A stretch of DNA of 64,000 nt, from the NCBI GenBank assembly GCA_963804045.1, contig CAWDOR010000002.1:1-64000 (forward strand). Direction: 5' to 3'. A program made the translations under genes and the position numbers. Below, one piece after another: positions 19,389 through 28,072 of this stretch. Numbering within the stretch: position 1 is the stretch's first letter; the number at the start of each line of letters is the position of its first letter. The notes under the pieces were generated by a model. That model saw nothing but the letters and a program-made list of their open reading frames with translations. It was not told the origin of the DNA and ran no database searches. The stretch is from Rhodoblastus sp963804045 (GTDB taxonomy: Bacteria > Pseudomonadota > Alphaproteobacteria > Rhizobiales > Beijerinckiaceae).

Positions 19389-20752
19389 TTGCGGAAAGCC
19401 TGCCTTTCATTCCGCCCGCGCCGAAAATTCATGCGCGAGAACTGCCTGTCTGGCGGTTCATCCCTGTCGCAATTCGCAACATCCTCGAAATCTGGCCGGA
19501 TTTCGCTTTCGACGTCGATTTCAACCGCCGCCGGTCGCTCGGCGTCGACGGGCTGCTGCTGAACGATCCTGCCGATATCCGCCATGTCCTGACCGCCAAC
19601 GCCGCCAATTACCGTCGCCCGCCGGCCGTCGCCCGCATCGCGCGGCCGTTGGGCGGCGATGGTCTGTTCATGTCCGAGGGCGCGAAGTGGCGGCGGCAGC
19701 GCCGGCTGCTCGCGCCGACCTTCGCACCCTCCGGCGTCAATGGGCTGGTCGCGCATTTTCAGGCGGCGGGCGATCATTTGTTGCGGCGGCTCGCCTCGAA
19801 ACCCGTCGCCAATCTCTCGCTGGCCTTTCAGGACACGGCGCTGGAGACGGTGCTGCGCGCCCTGTTTTCCCTGCCGGAAAACGACGCGCGCGAAAATTTC
19901 ACGCGCATGGGGCGCGAATTCCTCAAGGGCGTGGGCCAGCCCAATCTGTTCGACGCCCTGGCGCGCAGCGAAACCGCTTTCGCTTTCGCCGACGGCGGCA
20001 GGCGCCGTTTCCAGAAAAAATGGTTCGGCGCCATAGATGCGATCGTCGCCGCGCGGCGCGCGGCCCCCCATGCCGGCGACAGCCGCGACCTCCTGGACGC
20101 GCTGCTCGCCCTGCGCGACGCCGAGACGGGCGAAGGTCTGGCGGCCGAGGAAATCCGCGACCAATGCGGCACCATGTTCTTCGCCGGTTCCGAAACCACG
20201 GCGCGGTGCATGTTCTGGGCCGCCTATCTTCTGACCCAGGACCAGGCCGAACAGGAAAGAGTTCGCCGGGAAATCGCCGGTTTCGCGCCCGATCGCGTCG
20301 CCTCGCTCGACGATCTGCAGCACTGGCCGCGCCTGCGCAATGTTCTCCTGGAGGCCTTGCGGCTCTATCCGCCGCTTCCGCTCATCCAGCGCCAGGCGCT
20401 CGGGCCGGACGAAATTCACGGCGAGCGGATCAAGGCTGGCGCGCTGCTCTGGGTCAGCCCCTGGGTCCTGCACCGTCACCGTAAATATTGGGAGAACCCG
20501 ACCGCCTTCCAGCCTGACCGTTTCGCCGGGGTCGCCGCGCCCTGGACGCAAATGCCGGCCTATATGCCGTTTGGCGCGGGGCCGCGCATCTGCATCGGGC
20601 TGCATTTCGCCTTGGCCGAGGCGCAGATCGTGCTGGCCTCGGTCCTCCAGCGCTTTTCGCTGCGTCTGGCCGATACGCGCCCGGTTCTGCCGGTGGCGCA
20701 GGTGACCACCGCGCCGTCGCACGAACCCGATTTCATTCTGGAGAAAGTTTGA
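19385..20752 (+). CDS. Cytochrome P450 monooxygenase
   Basis: 455 residues. All class motifs are present: WRRQRR in helix C (near 102), the I-helix AGSETT at 267-272, ExxR (EALR) at 323-326, and the haem loop PFGAGPRICIG with Cys403 as the iron ligand. The PERF-like motif reads FQPDRF. It looks like the group-E type more than camphor-type bacterial P450s. No ferredoxin or reductase gene lies nearby, so electrons must come from elsewhere. The substrate is unknown. It is coupled to the TetR gene by a 4-base overlap; the HIT and nudC genes follow. Confidence 0.93.
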   Translation: MIAESLPFIPPAPKIHARELPVWRFIPVAIRNILEIWPDFAFDVDFNRRRSLGVDGLLLNDPADIRHVLTANAANYRRPPAVARIARPLGGDGLFMSEGAKWRRQRRLLAPTFAPSGVNGLVAHFQAAGDHLLRRLASKPVANLSLAFQDTALETVLRALFSLPENDARENFTRMGREFLKGVGQPNLFDALARSETAFAFADGGRRRFQKKWFGAIDAIVAARRAAPHAGDSRDLLDALLALRDAETGEGLAAEEIRDQCGTMFFAGSETTARCMFWAAYLLTQDQAEQERVRREIAGFAPDRVASLDDLQHWPRLRNVLLEALRLYPPLPLIQRQALGPDEIHGERIKAGALLWVSPWVLHRHRKYWENPTAFQPDRFAGVAAPWTQMPAYMPFGAGPRICIGLHFALAEAQIVLASVLQRFSLRLADTRPVLPVAQVTTAPSHEPDFILEKV

Positions 20753-20804
20753 CGCCTTGCGCAAAGCCGCGGTCGCGGGCACAAATCGAGGGGCAGGAGG
20801 ACCC

Positions 20805-21215
20805 ATGACCTTCACTCTCGACCCGCGTCTCGCCGCCGACACTTTTGTGCTTGGCGACATGGCCCTGTGCCGCGTGCTGCTGATGAACGACAGCCGCTTT
20901 CCCTGGCTGATTCTGGTTCCGCGCCGCGCCGGCCTGACCGAAATCATCGATCTCACGCCGGGAGAGCGCCGCGCCCTGATCGAAGAGGCGACCCTGGCCG
21001 GCGACCGGCTCAAGCATCTCACGGGCGCGAAAAAGCTCAACATCGGCGCGCTGGGCAATATGGTCTCCCAGCTCCATCTCCATGTCGTCGCCCGTTTCGA
21101 GGGCGACGCCGCCTGGCCCGGCCCGGTCTGGGGCGCCGGTCGCGCCGAACCCTACGCCGACCCGGCGTCCATGATCGACAAGCTGGGCCGCGCCCTGATC
21201 CCGGCGGCCTCATGA
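20805..21215 (+). CDS. HIT-family hydrolase
   Basis: 136 residues. It ends its catalytic region with QLHLHVVARFEGD, which carries the histidine triad-type motif, preceded by NDSRFPWLILVPRR and LNIGALGNMVSQ. Members hydrolyse nucleoside phosphoramidates or dinucleotides. The ATG at 20805 has a strong AGGAGG-like site. The stop overlaps the start of nudC (ATGA), and the HIT-nudC pair, which I recall as frequent in alphaproteobacteria, suggests a joint role in clearing nucleotide conjugates. Confidence 0.85.
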   Translation: MTFTLDPRLAADTFVLGDMALCRVLLMNDSRFPWLILVPRRAGLTEIIDLTPGERRALIEEATLAGDRLKHLTGAKKLNIGALGNMVSQLHLHVVARFEGDAAWPGPVWGAGRAEPYADPASMIDKLGRALIPAAS

Positions 21216-22180
21216 GCGCTTTCGACCCAATGGGCTTCGCCGGCAATCCGCTGGACCGGCTCTCCGCCCTGCGCGACGACGCGCCGGCCTTGGCCGCGCT
21301 CGCCGAAGACAAAAACGCCCGCGCCGTCGCCTTCGCCCAGAACATGCCGGTTTTGTGCGGTGACGGCGCCGGACAAACCGCTCTGCACGCCCTGTCCGAG
21401 GCGGAAGCTTTCGCGCCGGCGAGGGAAAAAATTCTGCTGGGCCGCGACGCGATCGGGCCCGTTTACGCCCTGCTGCTGCCCGACGATTGCGCGCTGGAGG
21501 AACAGCCGGCGGCATCGGGCGGTTTCATCGACCAGCGCCATCTCTCGCTGCGCGGGCGACCCGATCTGAGCTTTCACGATCTGCGCGGGCTGGGGATGAA
21601 GGCGGCGCTACCGGCGGCAAACATCGCCATTCTCGCCCAGGCCAAATCCATTCTGCATTTTCACGCCGCGCACCGGTTTTGCGCCCGCTGCGGCGCCGAG
21701 ACCGCCGCCGCCCAGGCCGGCTGGCGACGCGATTGTTCCGCCTGCGGCGCCCAGCATTTTCCCCGCACCGATCCCGTGGTCATCGTGCTGGTGACGCAAG
21801 GCGCGTCCTGCCTGATGGGCCGCCAGAAACAATTTCCGCCGGGCATGTATTCCTGCCTCGCCGGCTTTGTCGAAAGCGGCGAAACTTTTGAGGAGGCGGC
21901 GCGGCGCGAGATTCTCGAGGAATCCGGGGTGCGGATTGGCGCCGTCGCCTGTCTGGCGTCGCAGCCCTGGCCCTTTCCCGCCAATTTAATGCTCGGCTGC
22001 CGCGCCGAAGCCCTTTCGCGCGAGATCGTCATGGACGCCGCCGAGTTGGAGGATTGCCGCTGGTTCAGCCGCGACGAGGTTCGAGCCATGATCGAGGGCC
22101 GGCATGAGCAGGCGTTTCAAGCGCCCAACAGTCTGGCCATCGCGCGACGGCTGCTCGACCACTGGCTCGCCGAAGGCTGA
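21212..22180 (+). CDS. nudC: NAD(+) diphosphatase / Nudix decapping hydrolase NudC
   Basis: 322 residues. It has an N-terminal domain of about 155 residues, then a four-cysteine zinc ribbon (FCARCGAETA, RRDCSACGAQHFPRTDPV) at about 160-190, then the Nudix box (GFVESGETFEEAARREILEE, then SG) and the SQPWPFPANLM motif diagnostic for the NudC/NADH-pyrophosphatase subfamily. It splits NAD(H) into NMN and AMP and removes NAD caps from RNA. Start overlaps the HIT gene stop by four bases. Its stop is two bases from the convergent TadG stop. Confidence 0.93.
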   Translation: MSAFDPMGFAGNPLDRLSALRDDAPALAALAEDKNARAVAFAQNMPVLCGDGAGQTALHALSEAEAFAPAREKILLGRDAIGPVYALLLPDDCALEEQPAASGGFIDQRHLSLRGRPDLSFHDLRGLGMKAALPAANIAILAQAKSILHFHAAHRFCARCGAETAAAQAGWRRDCSACGAQHFPRTDPVVIVLVTQGASCLMGRQKQFPPGMYSCLAGFVESGETFEEAARREILEESGVRIGAVACLASQPWPFPANLMLGCRAEALSREIVMDAAELEDCRWFSRDEVRAMIEGRHEQAFQAPNSLAIARRLLDHWLAEG

Positions 22181-22182
22181 GA

Positions 22183-23847
22183 TCAATTCGACAGGCGCGC
22201 CGCCTGCACCTGCTTGATCGCGCCAAACATCGAGGTCGCGGCCGTGGCTATGTCGGCAGGCGAATTGGCGGAATAGGCGTAAGTGCTCGATGTCGCGCAG
22301 GATTGCATGGCCTGGGCCACGGCGCCTGTGCTGGTGCTGGCGCCGCCGGTGGTCGGCGCGCCGGTGATCGCCGAAACCATGGGAAACAGATAGGCGACCG
22401 AGCCGGAACTGCCCTGCAGGGCCGGAGGTGGAATGATATATTGCACCTCCAGCGTCATCATCGTGTAGCCGAGGTTCTTGATCGGCGTGCAGGCCGTGGG
22501 GTCCATGGCCTCGATCACCAGGGTCTGCACGTCGAAAGCCAGACTTTCCTGGCAATTGGCCGAATTCGAGCAATTGTTGAGAACATAGAAATCGTAGGGC
22601 GGCTGGTTGTCCTTGTAATAGGGATAGTCGATCGGCGGCGAATTCGAGCTCCACTGGGCCATGCGTCCGGAATTTTGAACGCCGTCGGTCACGAGAATCA
22701 CATAGGAAATCGGCGTCTGCGCGGTCAGCCCGTTGCCCGGCGCGGTTCCCGCCGTTTTCAGCGTATTGAGCTGCTGATAAAGGCAGTTCAAGGCATTGGT
22801 CAGACTGGTGCCGCCGTCGCCATAGGTGAAGGAATTCTGCCCCCAATTGCCGCTGGGGAAGTCGACGTTGTCTTGCAGGTCCAGGGCGTTGATGGCGGTT
22901 TGCGCCGCCGAAATATTGTTCTTGGGCGACTGGAATGTTCCGCTTGTCGACAGCGAGGTCGGCGACACCCCGGCGGTCTTGCAGGTCCAGGCGGAACCTG
23001 ATGTCGGCGTCGGATAGACCTGGGCCAAGGTGTAGGAAGTGGTGAAGACGGCGACATTGACATTGGTGGTGGCGGCGGCGCCCAGCGCCGTGGATATGGC
23101 CGATTTCGCTACGTCTATGCGTAATTTTGCGCCGAGGCCGCGGACCACCGAGGTCAGATCGGTCGCGGCGCGCTGGGTGGCGCCCCAATAGGTCGCGGCG
23201 TTGCCGCTGTAATGGCAGGCGATGGCGCAGCCATAGGCGCGGTCGTTGGTCATGGGATTGGTGCTGAAATTGGCTTGATTGGTGCTGGCGTCATAAATGA
23301 TCTGCTGGTCCGAGGCTTGCGCGCCTATGCCCATGCTCTGCGAATTGTCGATGACGATGAAAATATTGACATAGGTGGCGAGATTGGTGGTCGCGGCGGC
23401 GCTGGAGCTGCCGGTCATCGTCCGGACGCCCATGGCCGACATGATCGCGGTCGGCACGGAATAGCTGGCTGTCACTTGCGAGGTGATGACGCCATTGGCG
23501 ACGGTGACCGTGACATTGGGCGTGGGCGCGGCGACATTGCCCATGGCGCCGATATTGGCGTTGAATTGCGCTGTCGCCGCCGCCGCGCCGGCGGTCTGCA
23601 CGCTGGCGGTCGGGTCGGTGGTTCCGGTATAGCTGGTCAGATATTTCTGCGCTCCGGTGACGCCGGCCATGGCCGCCGCGTCGGTCGCCTGGTCGATCTT
23701 CCATTTGACCGCGACCAGACTGCCGTAATCCAGGGCGAAGCCGATCATGCCCAGCAAAGGCAGAGCGGAGAAGGCGAAGAGCACGCCGACATTGCCGCGG
23801 CGCTCCCGCCACAGCCGCCCCAGGAGTTTCGCGATGCGGCGCATCAA
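22183..23847 (-). CDS. TadG-like Flp pilus assembly protein with VWA domain
   Basis: 554 residues. The start RRGNVGVLFAFSALPLLGMIG is the TadE/G N-terminal membrane segment, and the following residues fit the TadG-like family (DYGSLVAVKWKIDQATDAAA). A von Willebrand A domain begins near residue 160 with IFIVIDNSQSMG (MIDAS DxSxS) and continues to VILVTDGVQNSG near 390. TadG-like proteins are pilus-associated envelope proteins. It overlaps the damaged TadE-like gene upstream by four bases. No CpaF/TadA ATPase, prepilin or secretin gene is in the window. Confidence 0.85.
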   Translation of the reverse strand: MMRRIAKLLGRLWRERRGNVGVLFAFSALPLLGMIGFALDYGSLVAVKWKIDQATDAAAMAGVTGAQKYLTSYTGTTDPTASVQTAGAAAATAQFNANIGAMGNVAAPTPNVTVTVANGVITSQVTASYSVPTAIMSAMGVRTMTGSSSAAATTNLATYVNIFIVIDNSQSMGIGAQASDQQIIYDASTNQANFSTNPMTNDRAYGCAIACHYSGNAATYWGATQRAATDLTSVVRGLGAKLRIDVAKSAISTALGAAATTNVNVAVFTTSYTLAQVYPTPTSGSAWTCKTAGVSPTSLSTSGTFQSPKNNISAAQTAINALDLQDNVDFPSGNWGQNSFTYGDGGTSLTNALNCLYQQLNTLKTAGTAPGNGLTAQTPISYVILVTDGVQNSGRMAQWSSNSPPIDYPYYKDNQPPYDFYVLNNCSNSANCQESLAFDVQTLVIEAMDPTACTPIKNLGYTMMTLEVQYIIPPPALQGSSGSVAYLFPMVSAITGAPTTGGASTSTGAVAQAMQSCATSSTYAYSANSPADIATAATSMFGAIKQVQAARLSN

Positions 23848-24622
23848 TAGCCTCCCGTACAGAGTTTGCCGAAGCCGTCGTCGCCGGTAACAGCCTGATA
23901 TTCCAGCTCGGTCATGTAGCGCGGGTTGAAATAGGCGGCGCGCGAAATGGTGATCGCGCCGATCAGCGCGCCGAACACCCGGGGCGTATAGGTATAGGTG
24001 GCGTCGACGACGATGACCGGAGGCGGCGCGGAATAGACGCCGTTGGTCTGCGTGGCGACCGGCGTGAACAAGGCCGTGGGCAGGGTGGTCGGGCTTGGCG
24101 CCAGGCCATTGGCCACGGCGGTCTGGGTCGAACCGCAGGCGCGGGTCTTGGAATCGCCGGTCCAGGCGACATGGGCGACATAGCAGCTGGGCAGGGTGCT
24201 GGCGGTGGTGCAGCCATTGGCGAGCGTGAAGCTGATGCCAGCCATGGAAATGCTGATGTCGGCGCCCAGCTTTCGCTCTTGGCGTAAGCGTCGGAGAGCA
24301 CGTCGGGAAACACGATCATCGCGGAATCGTGGGCGTAATGCAGGGTGATATAGGTGGCGGTTCCCGTCGTCGCGGGCGTTGGGCCCGAGGCCGAGGCGGC
24401 GACCGGCGTGGCCGCGAGCATGGCGCCGACGGTGTCGACCAGGGCGCTCAGGCGCCGTCCGGCGCGCGCCGCGCGGGCATATTCATAACCGCCGGCGAGC
24501 AAACAGAGCAGCAGCGGGAAGGCCAGGGCGAATTCCAGCGCGGCGACGGCGCGGGAATCGCGGCGGAATCGACGAGGCAGTCCGAGAATTTTCGCCTGAG
24601 CGCGCGCCGCCATGTTCAGCAT
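23844..24622 (-). pseudogene. TadE-like pilus protein gene with a single-base frameshift
   Basis: The N-terminal part from 24622 (about 118 residues, with the TadE segment RAVAALEFALAFPLLLCLLA) runs to SDAYAKSESW, and the remainder, in the next frame, reads on as GADISISMAGISFTLANG to the stop at 23844. The junction lies at about 24260-24270, where a run of three G (minus strand) would restore the frame if it were four. The repaired protein would have about 258 residues and end with a TadG-like C-terminal part. This may be a real mutation, phase variation or a sequencing error. Confidence 0.75.
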
Positions 24623-25233
24623 CCCGAGGTGGCGCTGTTGGCCGAGCCGGGATAGGGCTCGGTCATGAAGGTCGCCGCCGACATCAGCAGGCTGACCTTG
24701 GAGCCATTGTAGGTCGCGGCGCCGGTCGGGGTGAGAAAGCCCAGCAGATAGGGCGCGGGATAGACCGCTTCGACCACCACCAGCCAGCAGCCGCCGACCG
24801 TCGCCGTGGTGGTGAAGTTGTTGCCGGTGGTGTTGAGCGCCGGCGGCGTCAGCCCGGATTGGGTGGCGTTGAGATAGTTGTAATAGGGCGAGTGATAGGG
24901 CGAGGTCAGCGTCGAAACATAGGCCGGGGCGGTCAGCGTGGTGACATTGACGAAGACATTGGCGCAGGAAAACATCGAGGGCAGCGCCGCGCAAATATTG
25001 CTCTGGAACTGGCTGGCGGTATAGCCGCCGGTCTGCGCATTGCCGGTCATGAGGTCGCGGGCCGCCTTGCGGGTGGCGAAATCGAGCGAGACCGACATGT
25101 AGAAATTCATGCCTATGGCGAAGGCGGCGGCGAGGCTGAACAGGAAGGGAAAGGCGATCAACCCGAATTCGACCGCCGTCGCGCCCTGCTCGCGCCGCAG
25201 CAAAACTCCAGCCTGCGTCCAAAATCGCCTCAT
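24616..25233 (-). CDS. TadE-like pilus assembly protein
   Basis: 205 residues. The N-terminus ends in REQGATAVEFGLIAFPFLFS, the TadE membrane segment with its conserved Glu, followed by a mostly Thr/Asn/Ser-rich periplasmic part with three cysteines. These minor pilin-like proteins are needed for Flp/Tad pili. First of three genes in the block; its stop overlaps the start of the frameshifted TadE-like gene by seven bases. Upstream, 70 bases separate it from the pabC-like gene on the same strand. Confidence 0.82.
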   Translation of the reverse strand: MRRFWTQAGVLLRREQGATAVEFGLIAFPFLFSLAAAFAIGMNFYMSVSLDFATRKAARDLMTGNAQTGGYTASQFQSNICAALPSMFSCANVFVNVTTLTAPAYVSTLTSPYHSPYYNYLNATQSGLTPPALNTTGNNFTTTATVGGCWLVVVEAVYPAPYLLGFLTPTGAATYNGSKVSLLMSAATFMTEPYPGSANSATSGC

Positions 25234-25303
25234 TCCGCGCCATATAGGTTCTTTGCCGCCGCCAGCCGCGAAAGAGCTCGGCCAGAGCGGAGATCGGAAC
25301 CTT

Positions 25304-25960
25304 TTAGGCGCGCAAACTTGCTTGGAACTGGCTGCGTAGCGCGTTGCCCAGCAGGAAGCCGTCGCGCAGATCGCAGAGACTCAAATTCTGTTCCCGCGCG
25401 ACGCCGCGCGCCAGCAGATCGGCGCGCAACACGCCGGCCAGCAGCCCGCAGGCCAGAGGCGGGGTCAGCAGCGCGCCATCGCGCGGCAGGAAGATGCTGG
25501 TCCGCGCGCCCTCGCAGATCTCGTCGCGCTCATTGAGGAAAATCACTTCGTCGAGACGCGGATCGGCCTTTTGCGCCTGTGCCAGGGCGTTTTCATAATG
25601 CGCCCGGCGCGTGGTCTTGTGGCGCAACAGCGGGTCGTCGGATTGAAGCCGCGTCGCGGCCAAGCCAACTCGCCAGATCTTCTCGGCGGGTTCCGGCGCG
25701 AAGGCGGCGACGGCGGACAGCAATCGCCCGTCGCGACGCAGTTCGAGTCGAACCCGCAGGCGTTCGGCGGCCGACTCGGCGCAGGCCTGGGTCAGCGCCA
25801 GCTCATAGGCCTCGGGCGAAAAGGCGAAGCCCAGCGTTCGCGCCGAATTTTCCATGCGGGCGCGATGACCCGCCGCCAGCCAGTAGCCGTCGGCGCGGGT
25901 CCACAGCAAGGTTTCGATCAGGCCGAAATCGCCTGGAGAAAACGGGCTTTCAGCAGACAT
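25304..25960 (-). CDS. Class IV aminotransferase, probable 4-amino-4-deoxychorismate lyase
   Basis: 218 residues, shorter than usual (about 270) because the N-terminal extension is missing. The PLP lysine is in HKTTRRAHYE, followed by DEVIFLNERDEICEGARTSIF and PLACGLLAGVLRADLL, typical of PabC. Its start overlaps the end of pabB by 43 bases. Together they would convert chorismate to 4-aminobenzoate for folate synthesis. A branched-chain or D-amino acid aminotransferase is less likely given the neighbour. Confidence 0.85.
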   Translation of the reverse strand: MSAESPFSPGDFGLIETLLWTRADGYWLAAGHRARMENSARTLGFAFSPEAYELALTQACAESAAERLRVRLELRRDGRLLSAVAAFAPEPAEKIWRVGLAATRLQSDDPLLRHKTTRRAHYENALAQAQKADPRLDEVIFLNERDEICEGARTSIFLPRDGALLTPPLACGLLAGVLRADLLARGVAREQNLSLCDLRDGFLLGNALRSQFQASLRA

Positions 25961-27033
25961 TCGTCATATTCCTCCCGCGCGCGCGAATCCGCGACCAGTC
26001 CCGAACCCACCGGGCAAACCAGCTCGCCGTCGGGGCCGAGCGTCAGCGTGCGTATCGCGACATTGAAGCGCATGTCGCCGTCCGGCGCGATGACGCCGAG
26101 CGCGCCGCAATAGGCGCCGCGCGGGCGGCCCTCTTGTTCGGCGATGATTTCCATGGCGCGGATTTTTGGCGCGCCGGCGACCGAGCCGCAGGGGAACAGC
26201 GCGGCGAATATCTCCAGCAGGGACAGGCCGGGACGCAAATTCGCCTCGATCCCCGAGGTCATCTGATGCAGGGTGGGAAAGGCCTCGACCGTAAACAGGT
26301 CCGTGACGGCAACCGATCCAATCTCCGAGAGACGGCTGAGATCGTTGCGCAGCAGATCGACAATCATCAGATTTTCAGCGCGGTTCTTTTCGTCTCGCGC
26401 GAGTCCTCGCGCCAGGGCGCGGTCCTGTTGGGGCGTAGCGCCGCGCGGCGCGGTGCCTTTCATTGGCCGCACCGCGATCCTGCGGCCGCGAAGGGTGAAA
26501 AATCTCTCCGGCGAAAGGGACACGATGGTCTCGCCGCCAAGCGCGATCACGCCGCCAAGGGCGACCGGCTGGCGCGCGCGCCACAGGGTGTAAAGGTCGC
26601 GGGGCGCGCCAAAAAAGCGGCCAGTGAGCGGAAAGGTCAGATTGATCTGATAGGCGTCGCCGGCGGCGATATAGTCGTGGCAGGCGTCAAAGCGCGGCTT
26701 GTAATCGGCGAAGGACCACAGCGGCGCCAGGCTCTCGATCCCGGCAGGCCGAGCTGGCGCTTCCGGCGCCGTCGTCGGCGCGTCGAACAGGCCGAATTTC
26801 AGCAGCGGCGCGCTTGTCTCCCGCAACAATGGGCGCAAGCGCGGCTCCAGCGCATAGCCGCATTCATAGCCGATATAGCCAGCCGCCCACAGCCCGGCTC
26901 TCCCGGCCTGCTGGAGCTGGTCGAAGGCGGGGCCGACCTCCTCGGCGCAAGAAGCCGCGACGATCCCGCGCGGTGCCGCGAAATGCAACATCCCGGCTTC
27001 GCGATCTTCGATCAGACAGAAATCCTCTTGCAA
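25918..27033 (-). CDS. pabB: Aminodeoxychorismate synthase component I
   Basis: About 371 residues from a TTG at 27033 with an upstream GGGGGGAAAG; the longest frame opens 30 codons earlier, at 27123, but family members start around CLIEDREAG. Chorismate-binding motifs are clear: AGYIGYECGYALEPRLRPLL, AGDAYQINLTFPL, RPMKGTAPRGATPQQD, ENLMIVDLLRNDLSR, and PCGSVAGAPKIRAMEIIAE (active-site Lys-type loop). It makes 4-amino-4-deoxychorismate with glutamine-derived ammonia; no pabA is in the window. It reads divergently from queC. Confidence 0.9.
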   Translation of the reverse strand: MQEDFCLIEDREAGMLHFAAPRGIVAASCAEEVGPAFDQLQQAGRAGLWAAGYIGYECGYALEPRLRPLLRETSAPLLKFGLFDAPTTAPEAPARPAGIESLAPLWSFADYKPRFDACHDYIAAGDAYQINLTFPLTGRFFGAPRDLYTLWRARQPVALGGVIALGGETIVSLSPERFFTLRGRRIAVRPMKGTAPRGATPQQDRALARGLARDEKNRAENLMIVDLLRNDLSRLSEIGSVAVTDLFTVEAFPTLHQMTSGIEANLRPGLSLLEIFAALFPCGSVAGAPKIRAMEIIAEQEGRPRGAYCGALGVIAPDGDMRFNVAIRTLTLGPDGELVCPVGSGLVADSRAREEYDECLLKARFLQAISA

Positions 27034-27134
27034 ACGCTTTCCCCCCGCCACAGGGCTTAACGCGGAAAGCGGCGCAAAAAAAGTCTGGCGAAGCGAAGCG
27101 GCGCAGGTGTAGCTGTGGGCCAAGGAGAGATTTC

Positions 27135-27833
27135 ATGGCGCTTGTGCTGTTTTCCGGCGGGCAGGATTCCACAACTTGTCTGGCCTGGGCTTTGCAAAAA
27201 TTCGACCGGGTCGAGACGCTCGGCTTCGATTACGGCCAGCGCCATATCGTCGAACTGGAGCAGCGCCACGCGCTGCGCGACGCCTTGAGCGCGATCGCGC
27301 CGGAATGGGCGAAAAAACTCGGGCCGGACCATATTCTCGACCTGCGCGCGCTCGGCGCCATTTCGGACACGGCGCTGACCAGCGACAAGGCCATTGAACT
27401 CGACGCCAAAAACCTGCCCAACACTTTTGTGCCCGGCCGCAATCTGATTTTTTTGGCCTTCGCCGCGGCCCTCGCCTATCGGCGCGGCCTGACCCGCATT
27501 GTCGGCGGCATGTGCGAGACCGATTTTTCCGGCTATCCCGATTGCCGCGACGATGCGGTCAAGGCCATGCAGGTGGCGCTGAACATAGGCATGGAAAGCC
27601 GTTTCGTGCTGGAGACGCCGCTGATGTGGATCGACAAGGCGCAGAGCTGGGAACTGGCGCGCCAGCTCGGCGGCGACGACCTGGTCGAAGCCATTATCGA
27701 CCATAGCCACACCTGCTATCTCGGCGAGCGCGGCGAAAAACACCCCTGGGGCCATGGCTGCGGCCAGTGCCCGGCTTGCAAATTGCGCGCCGAGGGCTAT
27801 AAAAAGTGGAAATCCGGACAATTTGAACGATAA
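27135..27833 (+). CDS. queC: 7-cyano-7-deazaguanine (preQ0) synthase
   Basis: 232 residues. The PP-loop ALVLFSGGQDSTTCLAWAL at the start binds ATP. The C-terminal zinc site is CYLGERGEKHPWGHGCGQC with PACKLRAEGYKKW, three cysteines plus an earlier one. It uses 7-carboxy-7-deazaguanine, ammonia and ATP on the queuosine path. Other queuosine genes are not adjacent. I looked for a preQ1 aptamer in the 100-base leader and found none. Strong GGAGAG ribosome site. Confidence 0.95.
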   Translation: MALVLFSGGQDSTTCLAWALQKFDRVETLGFDYGQRHIVELEQRHALRDALSAIAPEWAKKLGPDHILDLRALGAISDTALTSDKAIELDAKNLPNTFVPGRNLIFLAFAAALAYRRGLTRIVGGMCETDFSGYPDCRDDAVKAMQVALNIGMESRFVLETPLMWIDKAQSWELARQLGGDDLVEAIIDHSHTCYLGERGEKHPWGHGCGQCPACKLRAEGYKKWKSGQFER

Positions 27834-27895
27834 TTTTGGATCAAACTTCAAGCCTCGCGCGCAGGTTGTATTTATCAACCGCATGGGAGCGTGTC

Positions 27896-28069
27896 ATGCA
27901 GGCGCAGTTTGAAGTTTTCTTCCGCCCCGAAGTGCTCAAGGCCAATCCGCTGGCTTTCGCCGCCATGGGCCTGTCGGCCCTGGCCGCCTTTTTCCTCGAT
28001 TTCACCGATGCGATGGACGAGACCTGGCGGGCGCCGCTCGACGCCATTCACGCGCGCAAATTGCTCTGA
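27896..28069 (+). CDS. Small hypothetical protein with one membrane segment
   Basis: 57 residues from the ATG at 27896 with a GGGAG site ten bases upstream; the frame is open for 20 codons more but those look non-coding. The middle is hydrophobic (PLAFAAMGLSALAAFFLDF), with charged ends, so a single-pass inner-membrane protein is likely. It lies 62 bases after queC and converges on pheA with only three bases between stops. No family recognised; it could be an unannotated small gene or chance. Confidence 0.45.
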   Translation: MQAQFEVFFRPEVLKANPLAFAAMGLSALAAFFLDFTDAMDETWRAPLDAIHARKLL

Positions 28070-28072
28070 GCT

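Noticed and set aside
27034..27134. A possible preQ1 riboswitch before queC.
   Set aside because: No aptamer-like sequence or stem is visible.
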